Below are positions 32,140 to 42,961 of a stretch of DNA of 64,000 bases, piece by piece. The stretch comes from Azorinus chamasolen. Its lineage: Eukaryota > Mollusca > Bivalvia > Cardiida > Solecurtidae. Below the pieces are notes generated by a model. That model saw nothing but the letters and a program-made list of their open reading frames with translations, was not told the DNA's origin and made no database searches. The stretch is from NCBI GenBank assembly GCA_963576725.1, contig OY755240.1:31066620-31130619 (forward strand), written 5' to 3'. The position numbers were made by a program, and so were the translations under genes. Position 1 is the first letter of the stretch. Each line of letters opens with the position of its first letter.

Positions 32140-32369
32140 AGTCAGGAAATGGTCAAGCTAGAGTACCTACTACATTTTGTACGCCTTAATTTTGGCAGCC
32201 ATATTGGAATTCATAATGGCGGCCGCCAAAATGCGTTATTTTTTTGGGTCTATTTTATTTCATAAACTATAGGTATCAAAGACTTCATACACAAAGTTTC
32301 ATACTTTCTTCAAAATTTGAACGATTTTGGCATGCCTTAGCAGCTGTACTATAATGGCATATGAAAATG

Positions 32370-32450
32370 TAGTCAGATCTATATTATTCCATAAAAAAAC
32401 AGAACAGACCCTGATCAGGCTGCTCCTACAGGATCTATAACAGATCTATT
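32370..32450. repeat. Family B relic
   Basis: GTCAGATCTATATTATTCCA, then CAGAACAGACCCTGATCAGG and CTGCTCCTACAGGATC. The right arm is lost. Confidence 0.5.
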
Positions 32451-32499
32451 AATAGTTCACTCACTTGATTTTGAGATAAACATTTCTTTCAGTACAGAA

Positions 32500-32640
32500 A
32501 TGATGATGACAATGATGATGCTTATGATGTTAATAATAATAATAATAGTATTAATAATAATGATGACAATCGTGACAAAATGATAAAAATGTTAGAATAA
32601 TAATAACAATAATAATAACAATAATACAAAATAATTGTTA
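32500..32640 (+). repeat. Degenerate AAT/ATG trinucleotide tract
   Basis: GATGATGACAATGATGATGC and runs of AATAATAATAAT and AACAATAATAATAAC. Low-complexity only. Confidence 0.85.
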
Positions 32641-32798
32641 TTTCCTTCAGATCAGGCTATCATAGAACAAATGCAATATACATGCGCAATGAATAAGCCA
32701 CAGGACAACCCATTCCCTCTTTAAATCCGCCTAATAACTAAATTCCGTCATACGAGAAAACAATAGATTCGTTTAACATCAAACAACTGAGACACATG

Positions 32799-32905
32799 TA
32801 CAGTAGAACCCATCTAAACCGGAGTTCTGGAAGAGAGGAATTTATATTTGTGGTGGGTGGCAGCTTAATGCACTGTGAAAGTCATGCAGATACATTAATG
32901 TTGAT
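32799..32905. mobile_element. Family A MITE, left half only
   Basis: TA-CAGTAGAACCCATCTAAAC, then GGTGGGTGGCAGCTTAATGC and GTGAAAGTCATGCAG; the palindrome then stops. The next 150 bp (32905-33055) hold loose repeats of GGCGAA and ACATTC and no gene. Confidence 0.5.
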
Positions 32906-33289
32906 GGGCGAGCTTAACATTGCAGCTCGACATTCGGCTTCTCTATGTAATGGCGAATGTTTTTGGGCGAACTAGACATTCCAGCACAGCATTCATAAAA
33001 AGCATTCATTATATAAAGACGAATGCTGATGGTCGATGGTCGATCTCCGAGCCAGCTTCACATAGCAGTACTTAGTTTACCACATAGACTGTGCAAAATA
33101 CTCCCTACACACAATTGTAATTTGAAATTGTCACGAAACCATCCGTCTGGCCCACTTACTTTGTTCCTTTTAATCGTATTGCATACCTCTTTGACTTTGT
33201 CAATCGAAACAAATCTGTCACTTCAAGAGGTTTCTGAAGTAGTTTCCTATAAGTGACGCCATTAAAGGTAAATTCATTCCCAAGCCATC

Positions 33290-33690
33290 TGTTCTGGTTC
33301 TACTCTGTTTGTAAATGCGTGAAAAGGTGTTTATGTAAGGAAAAGGGTTAATATATGAAAAAGTAGTAAAGTCAACAAGGCAAAGCCACATACAAGACAC
33401 AACCACCACCAAAACATCGATAGATAGAATGTCACACACACAAATGCACACCCAGACACACGCACATACACATGATGAACACATAAAACATTAACAAACA
33501 CACAAGTACTAGAGATAACAATTCCAAACATGAACAAAATCACAAGCACAAAGACACGAGACAAACAATAGTAAGGTTGACAAAGGGAGTACCGCCTTGG
33601 AACGGCCAATGCCAACATCACCACTGGGTGTTTAAACCGGTTTACGGACGTCCTAACTCCGCCCTTTTCGCACAGTCACTCACAGTTTAA
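33290..33690 (-). mobile_element. Family B end followed by a retroelement 3' end (minus)
   Basis: TGTTCTGGTTCTACTCTGTT, GTGAAAAGGTGTTTATGTAA and AAAAGGGTTAA close a family B element at about 33290-33350. From 33357, GAAAAAGTAGTAAAGTCAAC starts the minus-strand 3' UTR of the RT family, with CA-rich tracts, GGGAGTACCGCCTTGGAACG and TAAACCGGTTTACGGACGTC. Minus-strand ORFs in this interval are UTR read-through. Confidence 0.65.
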
Positions 33691-34690
33691 AAACACCAGT
33701 CTAGTAAACAGCAATTGCCAATTAATATTGTTTACAACCAAGAAAATAAGACGACTTGCATGTATTATTTCTCGTTCTTTTGCAATGCAGAGAACAACCT
33801 AAGCATCCGTTTTGGTGCTGCAATTGTGGTTATGAAAATCAGTCTGAATATTTGTGAGAAAATGATATATTTACATTTAATAAATAGACAAAGTTAAACG
33901 TATTGATTTTATATCATAAATTAGAAAATTGTCATTTGAATTAAACCCCAATTCCTATACAAAATAAATATTTGCGTGTAGAGAGGAAAAACATTAAAAG
34001 TTTCCAAAGTTCCGAATGATATCAATAATATAATTCCATTACTATGCAATGTACTGTGTTTATTTATTCAAAATATTAAGATTTATAATTTATTTATGTT
34101 CTTTATATCATCCAAACATAAATCATTCACAATATCTGATAACTATATCATAGCCTGTAGCAAAAAGATCAATGTATATCACCAGGTAATCGTTCATGAC
34201 GAATATGGCCAAAGGCAACATACACGTATTGCCGATTTGCTATAAATCTATAAATAAATGCGAATATACTGTTTTTCCTTTTTGGCACGGTGTTGTTCGA
34301 GGTACTACCGTATGTGATTTTATGTCGTGTTTTCCGCATTAGTCATGCATTTACGTTGAGTATCCATGGGATATGGTTAATGATACGACGTGTAAAAACT
34401 GAGTATCGAATGTGCAGGGTTGCGACACGTCTGAATATTGGGTAGCGAACTGTCAGTAACGAAAGTGTCAGGGTAGCGACACAACTGGAATCCAACGCAT
34501 GTATTACAAGGATCTGGAAAGAAATATCATTGTTATATGACAGATAGCTTATAAACATTAACGTGACATTTACAAATGTATAACATGTTTGTGTATCCCC
34601 TATATAGTATACATGCATGCATGCATATCAATAGCAAGGTATCTCGGAGGTTGTCTTTGACAAATCTGTAACGAAAATTTGTATTTAAAT
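33690..34690. other. AT-rich gene-free stretch with a short GCGACAC repeat
   Basis: Nothing recognised apart from an imperfect internal repeat at 34395-34500 (GTGCAGGGTTGCGACACGTC, then GTGTCAGGGTAGCGACACAA) and a GCATGCATGCATGCAT tract at about 34614. Confidence 0.5.
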
Positions 34691-35000
34691 CGAGGTCACG
34701 GACAGGTGAGGTTGCGAAATGACATAGTTGTTGACCCATAGATATCCGTTCCTTGGCAGTTTGATCAGCCACGTCGAAAGGCGTCTGTGTGTGCTTCCTT
34801 GTGGCTGTCGTTTTAAAACGACGGCGGTCGCACGGACGCCGAACGGCGATCGTGGGCCATCACTTCAATGCCGTACGACATGTTTTCTGTCTCCACAAAT
34901 TCAAAGAACGGCGTAACGCAGTCGTAACATAAACTGTCGGAATTCTGCGGTGGTCGCATAACTGCTATTGACAGTAGACACTATAGTCCGTAGCATGGCT
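34690..35000. other. CpG-rich patch, possible exon or promoter remnant
   Basis: CpG density is much higher than in the rest of the window (for example GTTTTAAAACGACGGCGGTC, CGCACGGACGCCGAACGGCG). Both strands are partly open: plus 34728-34916, and minus 34533-34772, whose start MADQTAKERISMGQQL looks protein-like. I recognise no domain and see no convincing splice sites. A fragment of a host exon or of a mobile element are both possible. Confidence 0.3.
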
Positions 35001-35059
35001 GTTGTGGCAAATGTGAATGAGACATTAGTCAATCTATTTTAATCCTTATCCATTCCGCT

Positions 35060-35140
35060 AACCGCAACATTTATCGCATTTACCAACAGTTTAGGTCCAG
35101 ATTGGGTCCAGATGAGACACCGAGTTATTAGAAACTCGAT
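35060..35140. repeat. Family C hairpin relic
   Basis: AACAGTTTAGGTCCAGATTG and GGTCCAGATGAGACACCGAG with a short AGAAACTCG partner. The right arm is largely missing. Confidence 0.45.
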
Positions 35141-35239
35141 TAAATCACAAATACATAACAAACATTTATTTATCAGAGGATGCGAACACTTACAGTGATC
35201 AAATAGTTTTATAACGAAACTAGAAAACTGATTCGGTCA

Positions 35240-35830
35240 GAGAGGGCCTTGCGGATGATCTTTTGTTGAATATGGCTTTTTTGATAAATCAAGGGCAGTT
35301 AACTCTAGATATGATGATCTCATTCAACCCAAAAACTAAATGTTTCCTCCACTAATAATACTAAGCACATGTCCTTAATATGAACCAAATATGTGAAGTG
35401 CTATTTGAGTTATCACGTCACATCAAAAGTGTTGTCAAACGTTTATGGTATTTTGGACGAATCAAGGGCAGATAACTCTATACATAGTAATCCGATTCAA
35501 ACTGAAAACTATAAGCATCTTCCTCTGGTGATACAAAACATATGCCCTTAATAATGTTTGTGTTATCGCGTCACATCAAAAGTGTTGACAAAAGACATTT
35601 TTGATGAATCAAGGGCAGATAATTCTAGACAAAATTATCCCAAAAACTATAGGCGTTTTCCTGTGATGATACTATGCATATGCCTTTAATGTGAGACCAA
35701 TATGTGAAGTACTGTTTGAGTTATCGCGTCACATCAAAATTGCTGACGGACGGACGGACGGACAAACAGACAGACGGACAGAAAATGTGATTGCTGTATT
35801 ATCAATGCAGGGCCCTAATAAAGATATATA
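35240..35830. mobile_element. Pearl-like modular element, three core units
   Basis: Core units are marked by GATAAATCAAGGGCAGTTAA, GACGAATCAAGGGCAGATAA and GATGAATCAAGGGCAGATAA at about 35280, 35457 and 35604. Each contains ATGTGAAGTGCTATTTGAGT-like and CGTCACATCAAAAGTG sequence. An ACGG/ACAG tract follows at 35745-35782. The layout is the same as at 8310, but the core sequence is unrelated. Confidence 0.7.
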
Positions 35831-35984
35831 TTTACTAGGCTTAGAAACAACACTGTTATCGCCATCACAAAGACACCTGCTCAAGAACTGCAGTCCGAAC
35901 ATTCACAGTTTCACCAATCATGCATTCATTAATTGAAACTAAACTGATTACAATTAAAGTAATTCCCTAATACATACGCGTTTG

Positions 35985-36085
35985 ATTCCTCTGTAAAAGT
36001 CATGTTTTGGAACCATTATAACACAGGAAGCATTTGCTCCATAGGAGCAAATGCTGCATTTATCACAATGGTTTAGAACTACACA
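35985..36085. mobile_element. Family F palindrome relic
   Basis: CCTCTGTAAAAGTCATG, GGAACCATTATAACACAGGA, then GCATTTGCTCC|ATAGGAGCAAATGC and ATTTATCACAATGGTTT. The imperfect arms contrast with the perfect palindrome at 19407-19474. Confidence 0.65.
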
Positions 36086-36144
36086 ATTAACTAAACTGAC
36101 TTGAGACCGATCCTAATAGAAGCAGGAAAAACATTTCGTCCAAG

Positions 36145-36182
36145 TATGGAAGAAGAAGAAGAAAAAAGAAGAAGAAGAAATG
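36145..36182 (+). repeat. (GAA)n tract
   Basis: About 35 bp of AGA/GAA repeats interrupted by AAAA. Confidence 0.85.
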
Positions 36183-36184
36183 GG

Positions 36185-36770
36185 AACCATGTTGACACCA
36201 AGCTCTGAAAACACAAGTTAAAAATGAAACACATTGATAGGGTGGTTTTCAAGGTAAAACAACCAAACAGAGACAGTCAATAGGGACGACATGAGAAGGA
36301 AATTAATATATTATCCAGGAATATGAAACCTTATTAAATATGATGCAAGTTGTTAAAACAAAGACCGACATGGAGCAACTGTGTTGCAACATAGCACTGG
36401 TTTATTCCCATTAACAAAAATGTTTACTCATGTACAACATATGTTCCACACAACGACGTGTATTTAATGCCAATAATTTTGTTGTTTTTATTGAATGGTA
36501 GTCTAGAAAATACAACCCACTTGGAAAAACAGTTAATTTGGACGACCTAATTGGCCGAACGGATATTTTAGCCAATACATTTATCGATAACGAGGGCATT
36601 TTGCTTTCTTAGAAAAGACTGCCTATTTTCTGAGCTCTGTAACACGTCTCCAGATGCATGTGTTCTGCATCGATCACTTGTTGTTTCTTTATTTGGTACT
36701 TCGAATACCTCAAATAACAAAATAAAAGTGAGAGTAAAATTAAAATACAAAGATAAAGGCATTACCAGAG
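36185..36770. other. Gene-free stretch
   Basis: AT-rich, with two minus-strand ORFs of 62 and 86 codons that lack any recognisable motif; the second runs into a family E MITE. Nothing else seen. Confidence 0.5.
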
Positions 36771-36965
36771 CTACAGATAAAGGTGCGTACTCAAACACTA
36801 AAATCGTCATTTCTAGACAAAACCCCATGTTGTGACTACTCTTTAGAATCGTCTCTTCGAGATGATTCTAAAAACTGGTCACAACATAGGGTTTGGAGGA
36901 GAAATACAGAAGTTATACTTCAAAATGTTTAAATTTACGCATCTTATCTGGACCTCTGCATTACG
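36770..36965. mobile_element. Family E hairpin MITE
   Basis: AAACCCCATGTTGTGACTAC and TCTTTAGAATCGTCTC are inverted as GAGATGATTCTAAAAA and TGGTCACAACATAGGGTTTG. Flanks AAAGGTGCGTACTCAAACAC on the left and ATTTACGCATCTTATCTGGA on the right match the other copies. Confidence 0.75.
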
Positions 36966-37126
36966 CTAATGTACATAATAGCAAACAGGTACTTGCAGAT
37001 ATCGTTAAGTAGATTAACAAAATAGTCTTTTCAATGTGTTAAACTTCCAAAAAAGGCAAGTCAATAGTCGGTTGCATTTTTGTATTACAATAAAACATCT
37101 CAAAGACATTTAATTAAAATAAACAT

Positions 37127-38218
37127 ATGCTGTGCCTCTGCTGGCACTTGGAGGTTTTATCTCAAAATGAATTTTCCGACCACTCTGGACTGAATATAGA
37201 TATCAAATTTAAAACAAGTAATCACTTAACCTCTGCAGAATCGGATCACCAAGACAAATACATGCGTTTGGATGATGCAAAATTGAGCGATTTTATACAA
37301 ATTTTATCCGACAATGAGGACCTTTTGATTATTTAAATGTTGAAAAGGAAAAAACAAGTGGTACACCGTTGAAAGCCACAACGCGAGAAATAAATATTTC
37401 AGATCTAAAACTGAGGTAGATAGAATCGCTTTTGTACAAACTAAATTATATTTAAAAAATCAAACGCCACGAGACAAATAAATATAGAAAAGTGGAAAAT
37501 CCTGTGTTGGAAGCGAGTTAGGAAACGCATCGACATACTGTTTCAAATATGTCTGTAAATGATTTATTTTTTCATTTTAAAAATGTATACGGTTCCAATT
37601 CGAGTGATAGTTATAACCGGGAACATACTGGCGAATATTGAATATTTTATGAATTCTTAGACAGTGATATTTCACTCTCTAAAATAAAACAGGTGTTTTC
37701 GCAAAATGATAACAAAAGTAGCAGTATTGATAATCTATGTGCTGAAATGTTTAAATAAACCTTTCAATACATATCAAACTTCTTACTTCATTTATTCATG
37801 TCTTTCAAAGGTGAATATCCTACGTTTTGGGGTGAAGGAGTTATTGCCCATGTTTTAAGGGAGGTGACTTTGATGACCTTAACACATATAGGGGTGTAAC
37901 ACTTATAAACGGTTTGGGTAAAATATACTCTCAAGTCTTATTAAATCGTGTTATTAAATGATCAATTGAGTTGTTGTTTTTTTAAACAATTTGGCTTTCG
38001 AAAAGAAATTCCACTACAGATTGTAATTTTTTATTACATGCAAATATATCAAAAACTCTTAACTCCATAAAGAAGCTTTACTGTGCATTTTAGATTACGG
38101 GAAAAGTTTTGACAAAATTATCTCAACAAGTAAACTCCGAAATTGGTAGAGAGCTACAATCAGTGTATAATACTGTTAAACTAATAAAATGTCAAATTTT
38201 ATAACAGCAAATATCAGA
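37127..38218 (+). mobile_element. Decayed non-LTR retrotransposon (endonuclease end to RT start)
   Basis: The 5' ORF piece (37127-37336) has NEFSDHSGLNIDIKF, a SDH-type motif of the C-terminal LINE endonuclease. Further on, across several frameshifts, are FFHFKNVY, SSIDNLCAEMFK, GEYPTFWGEGVI, then RGVTLINGLGKIYSQVLLNR near 37890, FGFRKEI near 37995 and KLYCAFLDYGKSFDKI near 38080. This is the order of the region leading into the RT fingers of CR1/jockey-type LINEs. It is truncated at both ends and breaks off at 38218 just before a different retroelement in reverse orientation. Confidence 0.65.
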
Positions 38219-38237
38219 GTCAAGCAGGGGGACCAAG

Positions 38238-38605
38238 CTAAATGAAAAAGTAGTAAAGTCAAGCAGGAAAAGCCACACACAAAACGCCACCATCAACAAA
38301 ACACCTACAGAAAGCAATTAATATTGTAAGTTATACTCATACACTCATATACAGTAGAAAGTCACATACAAGACGCAATCACCACCAACACATCGATAGA
38401 CAGCATGTCACACACACACACAACCAAAAACACACAAACACACGAGAAGAACACAGAAAACACCAACAAATACACAAGCACCAGAGACAAACATGAACAA
38501 ACCACAAGCACAAAGACACAAGACAAACAAAAGTAAGGGTGACAAAGAGAGAACCGCATTGGCACGGTCAGTAGCAAAATCACCACTGGGGTTTAAAGTC
38601 TACTC
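38238..38605 (-). mobile_element. Retroelement 3' end (minus), running into the gap
   Basis: Starts GAAAAAGTAGTAAAGTCAAG like 33357, with the CA-rich UTR, an internal partial duplication near 38345-38400, and ACCGCATTGGCACGGTCAGT near 38552. The assembly gap at 38606 cuts it. Confidence 0.65.
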
Positions 38606-38805
38606 NNNNNNNNNNNNNNNNNNNNNNNNNNNNNNNNNNNNNNNNNNNNNNNNNNNNNNNNNNNNNNNNNNNNNNNNNNNNNNNNNNNNNNNNNNNNNNN
38701 NNNNNNNNNNNNNNNNNNNNNNNNNNNNNNNNNNNNNNNNNNNNNNNNNNNNNNNNNNNNNNNNNNNNNNNNNNNNNNNNNNNNNNNNNNNNNNNNNNNN
38801 NNNNN
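38606..38805. other. Assembly gap of exactly 200 N
   Basis: All bases are N. A fixed 200-base size is a scaffolding convention, so the real distance and even the adjacency here are unknown. Confidence 1.
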
Positions 38806-39287
38806 GGGCACCTGTGTTATAAACAACAATGTAGCAAAGCTTATCTATCATGCTTTTAAATTAAGGACACACACACACAAATAAAACACCTCCATGGAAT
38901 TTATATTGCTAATATGTATTGAAGATCTTTCTCTGGTTAAGTTTTCTATAAACTCGAAACATTTAGTTTAATTATTACATGTCTGTTAAACGATATGTTG
39001 TTATGAATGGTGAAGGATTGATTACTTTTGTGTACATGTATATGATGGTTGCTTATCGGATAAAAAGGACTATGTTGATAGTATAGAATCTCTTAAAATG
39101 TGACTATTGAGATTGTAACGTTGGTTGAAATGTGTCTTTTGGATAGTGACTGTGGATACTTTGTACTTGGTATCGTGAGAAACTAGAGCTTGTTTTAAGA
39201 AAACCACATGTCTCCCACCAACTCCTGTCTCAAAAAAGATTAATTTTGTGGAATTTTAGTATGTTTATATCATTTGTTTTACAATGA
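38806..39287. other. Gene-free stretch after the gap
   Basis: AT-rich with no ORF or repeat beyond an ACACACACACAC tract near 38868. It may be the tail of the LINE interrupted before the gap; this cannot be shown. Confidence 0.4.
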
Positions 39288-40098
39288 AAGTACAAAAATG
39301 AGTCATGCAGGAAACACCACATACAGAACAAACAGTCGCCCGAACAGCAACACCAGGAAACAGCAAATGTACATAACTATAAAACCATCAAGAGACGCAC
39401 ACAGACAAAACAAACATACAATAGGGGAAGATGGAAGTACCGCCTTGGAACGGTCAGTGACAAAAGTCACTGGGGTGTTAAACCGGTGTATGGGCGCCCA
39501 ACCTCACACTTATTCCATCCCTACCCTAAAAGACAAACAGTGTAAATAAACGTATCCCTTCTCCGACTAAACTACAACAACCGCGATGGCAAATACAGTG
39601 GTAAAGTGCATGTATAACGAAAACATTTAAGTGAACAAACTGTATCCACCTATCGCTAGTGTACTCAATGATTGAGCTGCAAACAGAGTAACTGTAGAAA
39701 AGTAATAAAGGGTACGACAAAAACGAAATAGTACAGATATCCGACGTTCTCCTTCCGTTTCTGGATTTAAGAGGTCGTCTTCATAGAGTACTAAACCTTT
39801 CCTGTCGGCGTACATGCAAAGAGGCCAGCGTGATTGCCAACTGTAAAAGGGTTGACAACCAAAGATGCAGTATGTTGTAGTACTACAGGATCATATCCCT
39901 TTTTAATGAATTTTTAACATATTTGATGAACAAAGTGAGAAAATGGGTATGTCCAATAATTTTACGAAGTTTGTAAATCACATCACCATAAAATTCAGGA
40001 TGTGAAATACCGTGTCGCAGAAGCGCCTTGAGATTACATTGGTACTTGTCAATAAGCGAGAGATTTCGATAGTAAAATTTAGAGAAAGTTTTTCTTAG
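39288..40098 (-). mobile_element. RT-family fragment, minus strand
   Basis: Read on the minus strand from 40098: FSKFYYRNLSLIDKY, then LRHGISHPEFYGDVIYKL, then GHTHFLTLFIK. A frameshift follows, then LQHTASLVVNPFTVG near 39850 and a stop. The 3' UTR (39288-39580) is nearly identical to 31850-32139, ending AGTACAAAAATGAGTC. It is the longest minus-strand copy and lacks the upstream RT core. Confidence 0.7.
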
Positions 40099-40099
40099 T

Positions 40100-40740
40100 T
40101 AATGAAGCCTAGATATTATAACCATAAACATTTCCATAAGGTTTGGTGATAATTAGATGAGAACTTTGTGACTTAAAGAGTGGACAAGGCTAAAATGCCA
40201 ATTTTGTATTATTCAAGGGTCATAACTCTAAAGTGCCTAGTTCAATCTTGCTGGTTATTGTACTTGACCTAGATATTATAGCCATAAACATTTTAGAAGG
40301 TTTGGTGTAGATTGGATGAGAAGGTTTTGCCTTAGAAAGCGGACAAGGCTAATAAGGCCAAATTTGGATAAATCAAGGGCCATAACTCCGAAGTTCCTGA
40401 AACAATCTTGTTGGACATTGAGCTTGGTCTAGATATTACAGCCATAAACAGTTTAAGAATGTTGAATGAGATTTTTTGACTTAGAGAGCGGAAAAGGTTA
40501 AACTGACCAACTTTGGATTAATCAAGGACCATAACTCTGAAGTTCCAGAAACAATATTGCTGGAAATTAAACTTGGCCTAGATATTATAGCCATAAACAT
40601 TTTTATAAGGTCTTGTGAAGATTGGATAAGAACTTTTAGAATTAGAGAGCGGATCAAGATTGTGTGACAGACGGGAGACAGGCGGACGGAAAGGAGTAAA
40701 TCAACATGTGTCCCACACCACTATGTTGTGGGAGACATAA
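40100..40740. mobile_element. Pearl-like modular element, about four core units
   Basis: Units are marked by CTAGATATTATAGCCATAAA-type sequence at about 40110, 40270, 40431 and 40580, with GCGGACAAGGCTAA and AAGGGTCATAACTC. They are followed by a GACAGACGGGAGACAGGCGG tract and the terminal hairpin TGTCCCACACC...GTTGTGGGAGACA at 40712-40737. This is a third unrelated core with the same architecture. It ends about 260 bp upstream of the gene-like exon. Confidence 0.7.
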
Positions 40741-40887
40741 TTACTGTTGAATGTTGCTTTGGGAATCTCACCTGTATTTTGAATTTGTATGACTACTACT
40801 TGTGTATTCCCTTCACATAAATTTATTGAATCTATTTTATTGCGATTCAAAAATATCTTTGTACAGATTTTGTTTATCAATATATCT

Positions 40888-40966
40888 CTTTGTCTCTGTA
40901 TATATATATATACACGGAGACAGAGACATACAGACAGACAGAGACAGACAGACAAACAAACATAAA
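40888..40966 (+). repeat. TA-rich hairpin and ACAG microsatellite
   Basis: TGTCTCTGTATATA is inverted as TATATACACGGAGACA, directly followed by ACAGACAGACAGAGACAGAC. It lies just upstream of the splice acceptor at 40997. Confidence 0.75.
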
Positions 40967-40997
40967 GATAAATTAATTATGCACGTTTTCTTTGTAG

Positions 40998-42206
40998 GGA
41001 AAAGATGAAAACCAACATCTTTGGACCTTTGATATTTTGCCTGCCTTGTGTTTGTAACATTTAGAGAGGCTACTACAACAGATGAACACAATGAGCTCAG
41101 AAACAACTTTGGACCTGCCTATGACCCGACTGCGACCTTGGATGACAATTTGTATGTTCTTCAGTCAATTTTCTGTCCGGAGTCAGCGTTTTGTCCCGAA
41201 AATATTAGTCAAAAGTCGAAATGGGTAACTTACGCACAAAATGAAAGCAACGTAGCGTATGAATGGATTTTCAGCAACAAGTCCACGACCGTCTTTGATG
41301 CGAGGCGGAGGCTCTTGATGCTGTCGGAACACATGAAAGGTTGCTGCGAAACGTCCTCCTGTGAAAAGAACTGCGAGGAAAGACAAAATTGTTGCCCTTT
41401 ATCGATGAAAAAGAATGCCGTCAAACAGAAATGGTCAAATGTTTTACAAGAGTGCGTACACTCAAGCATTAATCAGAAAATCGACTATTCGGTGTTTTAC
41501 GGACAATCTTATTACATGGTTGTTGACTGTTTTATTCCAAATATTTCAGCTGAACGGACGCAAGAAAAATGCCGACATCCAGATAAAAACTATGTAGATC
41601 AGATTACACCTGTATATTCGCCCTATTCCGACCGAACGTATCGAAACAAGTTCTGTGCTGAGTGTAACAATGACGCCAGTGTAATATCATGGACATTGCG
41701 AATCATTCTGTCGCCCATTGCGAATCATTCTGTCGCCACTGGCGATACAATCGATTTATGAGTTTATCTTTCCTCCAAATACCACATATCTATACCAGCA
41801 TATAATCAACAACTATAGATATGGAGATATAGTCGCTGTACCGCCTGAGCAACTATACATCAATGTGGAGGATCCATTGTGTGTACTGCAGGAAGGGTTA
41901 CCCCTCGGTCAATGTAGCTCAAACCAGTTAGTACGGTTCTTGTACGATGCATGCTTGAATTTTAACCAACAGTACATGTATTCTAGAATGAGATATGCCA
42001 ATGTATTTTGCTATTTCTGCACACACAACTCAATTGCAACAGAAAACACAGTTTGCAGTTTAAATTCGGAAACAGCTAGAAACAACTATGGAGGCTTTAC
42101 AGCCATTTTGTCCCTTGATCATTTGTCAGAGCAAGACACACTTGATGTTAACAGCAGTACATCGCCTATGACGTGTGGATGCGGTGATTACTTTGATACC
42201 ACGAAG
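40998..42206 (+). pseudogene. Secreted/receptor ectodomain-like exon with two frame lesions
   Basis: An acceptor (TTTTCTTTGTAG) precedes the exon. ATG at 41005 opens a signal-peptide-like MKTNIFGPLIFCLPCVCN that runs into TAG at 41062. The protein-like frame from 41048 (REATTTDEHNE...) is one base out of phase. It is Cys-rich (MKGCCETSSCEKNCEERQNC) with several N-x-S/T sites and the block YRNKFCAECN, a motif I associate with ectodomains of expanded mollusc secretin/adhesion-like GPCRs. A 22-bp tandem duplication (41694-41715, repeated at 41716-41737) shifts the frame again. The third frame (LAIQSIYEFIF...) then runs to CGCGDYFDTTK and the donor AAG|GTATGT at 42206/42207. The family call is tentative. 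Confidence 0.6.
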
Positions 42207-42255
42207 GTATGTAGAATGTATTTCATCTTAACCCTAAAAAACTAATTGAAAGTCT

Positions 42256-42444
42256 ACTATACTTTTCTGTTGTTACACAGATCAGGGTCTGCTCTGTTTG
42301 CTTATGAAATAATATAGATATGATTATACAGTTTATGCCATGGCCAAACTCTCCCGTGTCCATGTGGCATTTTTAAGACATAATCTAATCACTATCCATG
42401 GTGTCATGATTTCTGACATAAATATTCATGGAGTAAAGGGTTAA
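42256..42444. mobile_element. Family B MITE, 5'-truncated, in the intron
   Basis: Starts within the right hairpin arm (CAGATCAGGGTCTGCTCTGT), then CATGGCCAAACTCTCCCGTG, CATAAATATTCATGGAG and TAAAGGGTTAA. TTAA at 42441-42444. Confidence 0.65.
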
Positions 42445-42894
42445 CTAAAATGTTGACACAATTCAGGCTCGAACAGTGCTCTAGATAAGATGCCTACCGA
42501 TATTGAAAACCAGGATCCCATTTTACTAAAGATTTTACGACTTAAATTATCCTAGGTTTTCAGATACGACGAACGCATCTAGATAATGTCCATGGTACGA
42601 GTGAAGCCTTTATTACTACACACTAGAATAGACAATAACTTTGGTTATCCGAGGAGGGCGATAAGTTTGGCCGTCTGATCTTGAACTAAGCGATCCGTGA
42701 CATTTAAGACAAATTCAGTCATACTGCATAAAGCAGAATAATCGTTTAATTCAATCATTAGACTAGAAATCTCTCCTCTTTTATAATGACAGTTTTTGAC
42801 ATACTGTGTTCTATCCCTACGAAAAAATGCAAATCAGGGAATAAATTGCGCAGCATATTCTTTTACTTCATTAAAATGTCCTTTTCAGGTGTTG

Positions 42895-42961
42895 GCAAAC
42901 ATAGTAGAATTGACCAGACGACTCCTGTAGGTGCAGTTTGATCAGGGTCTACTCTGTTTGC
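42895..42961. repeat. Family B hairpin in the intron
   Basis: GGCAAACATAGTAGAATTGA pairs with GATCAGGGTCTACTCTGTTT then GC around CTCCTGTAGGTG. Confidence 0.65.

Larger units (their letters stand above)
27449..32351 (-). mobile_element. 4.9-kb terminal-inverted-repeat unit with TAA flanks
   Basis: The left terminus is TAGTACAGCTGCTAAGCGTC; the right terminus read on the minus strand is TAGTACAGCTGCTAAGGCAT. Similarity continues inward for about 150 bp, through CATGAAACTTTGTGTATGAA, ATAGACCC and a palindrome built on GGCGGCTGCCATATTGAAAT. TAA stands on both sides (27446-27448, 32352-32354), a possible 3-bp target duplication of the PIF/Harbinger size. It contains one decayed minus-strand gene (28095-30967). 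It is itself interrupted by a TTAA MITE (31179-31391) and a retroelement end (31850-32139). The superfamily is not established. Confidence 0.65.

Noticed and set aside
38493..38851. ORFs across the N gap
   Set aside because: They are open only because N codons cannot be stops.
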